Assembly (NCBI GenBank): GCA_964479445.1
Contig: CAYZMH010000080.1
Coordinates: 1-15,205 of the forward strand
DNA: 15,205 nt
Reading direction: 5' to 3'
Source of the DNA: CAYZMH01 sp964479445
GTDB lineage: Bacteria; Bacteroidota; Bacteroidia; Bacteroidales; GCA-2748055
Shown here: positions 15,037-15,205 of the stretch, in pieces
How positions within the stretch are numbered: the stretch's first letter is position 1
How the letters are laid out: each line of letters starts with the position of its first letter
Notes under the pieces: model-generated
The model's database searches: none
What the model saw: only the letters and a program-made list of their open reading frames with translations
Told to the model about the DNA's origin: nothing
Position numbers and translations under genes: made by a program

Positions 15037-15130
15037 AGGCTTCTCAGGATTAATAATGAACTAAAATACAATTTTATCACACCCGCTCCACCAGATGTCC
15101 CTCCTTTTTGCCACAAAAAAAGATATACAT

Positions 15131-15166
15131 ATTTTTATACGTATTTTTATACGTATTTAAATATGT
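15131..15166. repeat. Three-copy 12-bp AT-rich tandem repeat upstream of the DUF5686 gene
   Basis: Two exact copies of ATTTTTATACGT (15131-15142, 15143-15154) are followed by a third copy with three mismatches (ATTTAAATATGT, 15155-15166). The unit is close to one helical turn. The block lies about 95-130 bp upstream of the GTG start at 15036, so a binding or curvature element for that promoter is possible; no regulator can be named. The rest of 15037-15205 shows no gene. Confidence 0.6.
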
Positions 15167-15205
15167 ATATTTTAACACTCTGAAAATCGTCCTGCCAAAC
15201 TCCGC

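Overview
The window looks like a chromosomal segment of a Bacteroidota bacterium, probably a marine or anaerobic member of the Marinilabiliales/Prolixibacteraceae type (the lineage is an inference). The grounds are several Bacteroidota-typical families (DUF5686, DUF4861, a DUF5916 remnant), many lipoprotein signals and a TAnnTTTG-type promoter. Almost all genes lie on the minus strand. The theme is uptake and breakdown of uronates, such as products of pectin, alginate or other uronic-acid polymers.

Layout, left to right. Positions 1-2835 hold a tripartite TRAP transporter read right to left as dctP, dctQ, dctM; dctM is cut by the window edge. Just upstream, 2935-3603 encodes a KDPG/KHG aldolase (eda), which together with the transporter forms a probable operon. 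A short plus-strand island follows: an acidic 152-residue protein (3798-4256) and a secreted protein of unknown function (4375-5343). The island meets a minus-strand WYL-domain protein lacking the usual HTH (5334-6089) with overlapping 3' ends. Next come a secreted TIM-barrel sugar isomerase-like lipoprotein (6158-7018), a decayed DUF5916 gene (7100-7903), a DUF4861 lipoprotein (8085-9329), a KduD/IdnO-type dehydrogenase (9442-10230), the uronate isomerase kduI (10299-11141) and a LacI-family regulator (11158-12192). A DUF5686 outer-membrane protein (12436-15036) lies beyond and is probably unrelated.

How it works together. KduI and the SDR enzyme would turn 4-deoxy-5-ketouronate into 2-keto-3-deoxygluconate (KDG). 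After phosphorylation by a KDG kinase that is not in this window, the aldolase would split KDPG into pyruvate and glyceraldehyde-3-phosphate. The TRAP system would import the uronate. The two halves are tied together by the same 14-bp palindromic element (TGCAATCGATTGTA on the minus strand), found once in front of lacI-kduI and once in front of eda-dctPQM. The simplest reading is one autoregulated LacI-family repressor controlling both units.

Notable oddities are a strong terminator between kduI and kduD, a DUF5916 gene with both an in-frame stop and a large internal deletion, a DctM with about 40 extra residues that add two hydrophobic segments, and a WYL protein with no DNA-binding domain. 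I found no tRNA, rRNA, CRISPR array, insertion sequence or convincing wholly new system. No stretch longer than 300 bases lacks a gene.
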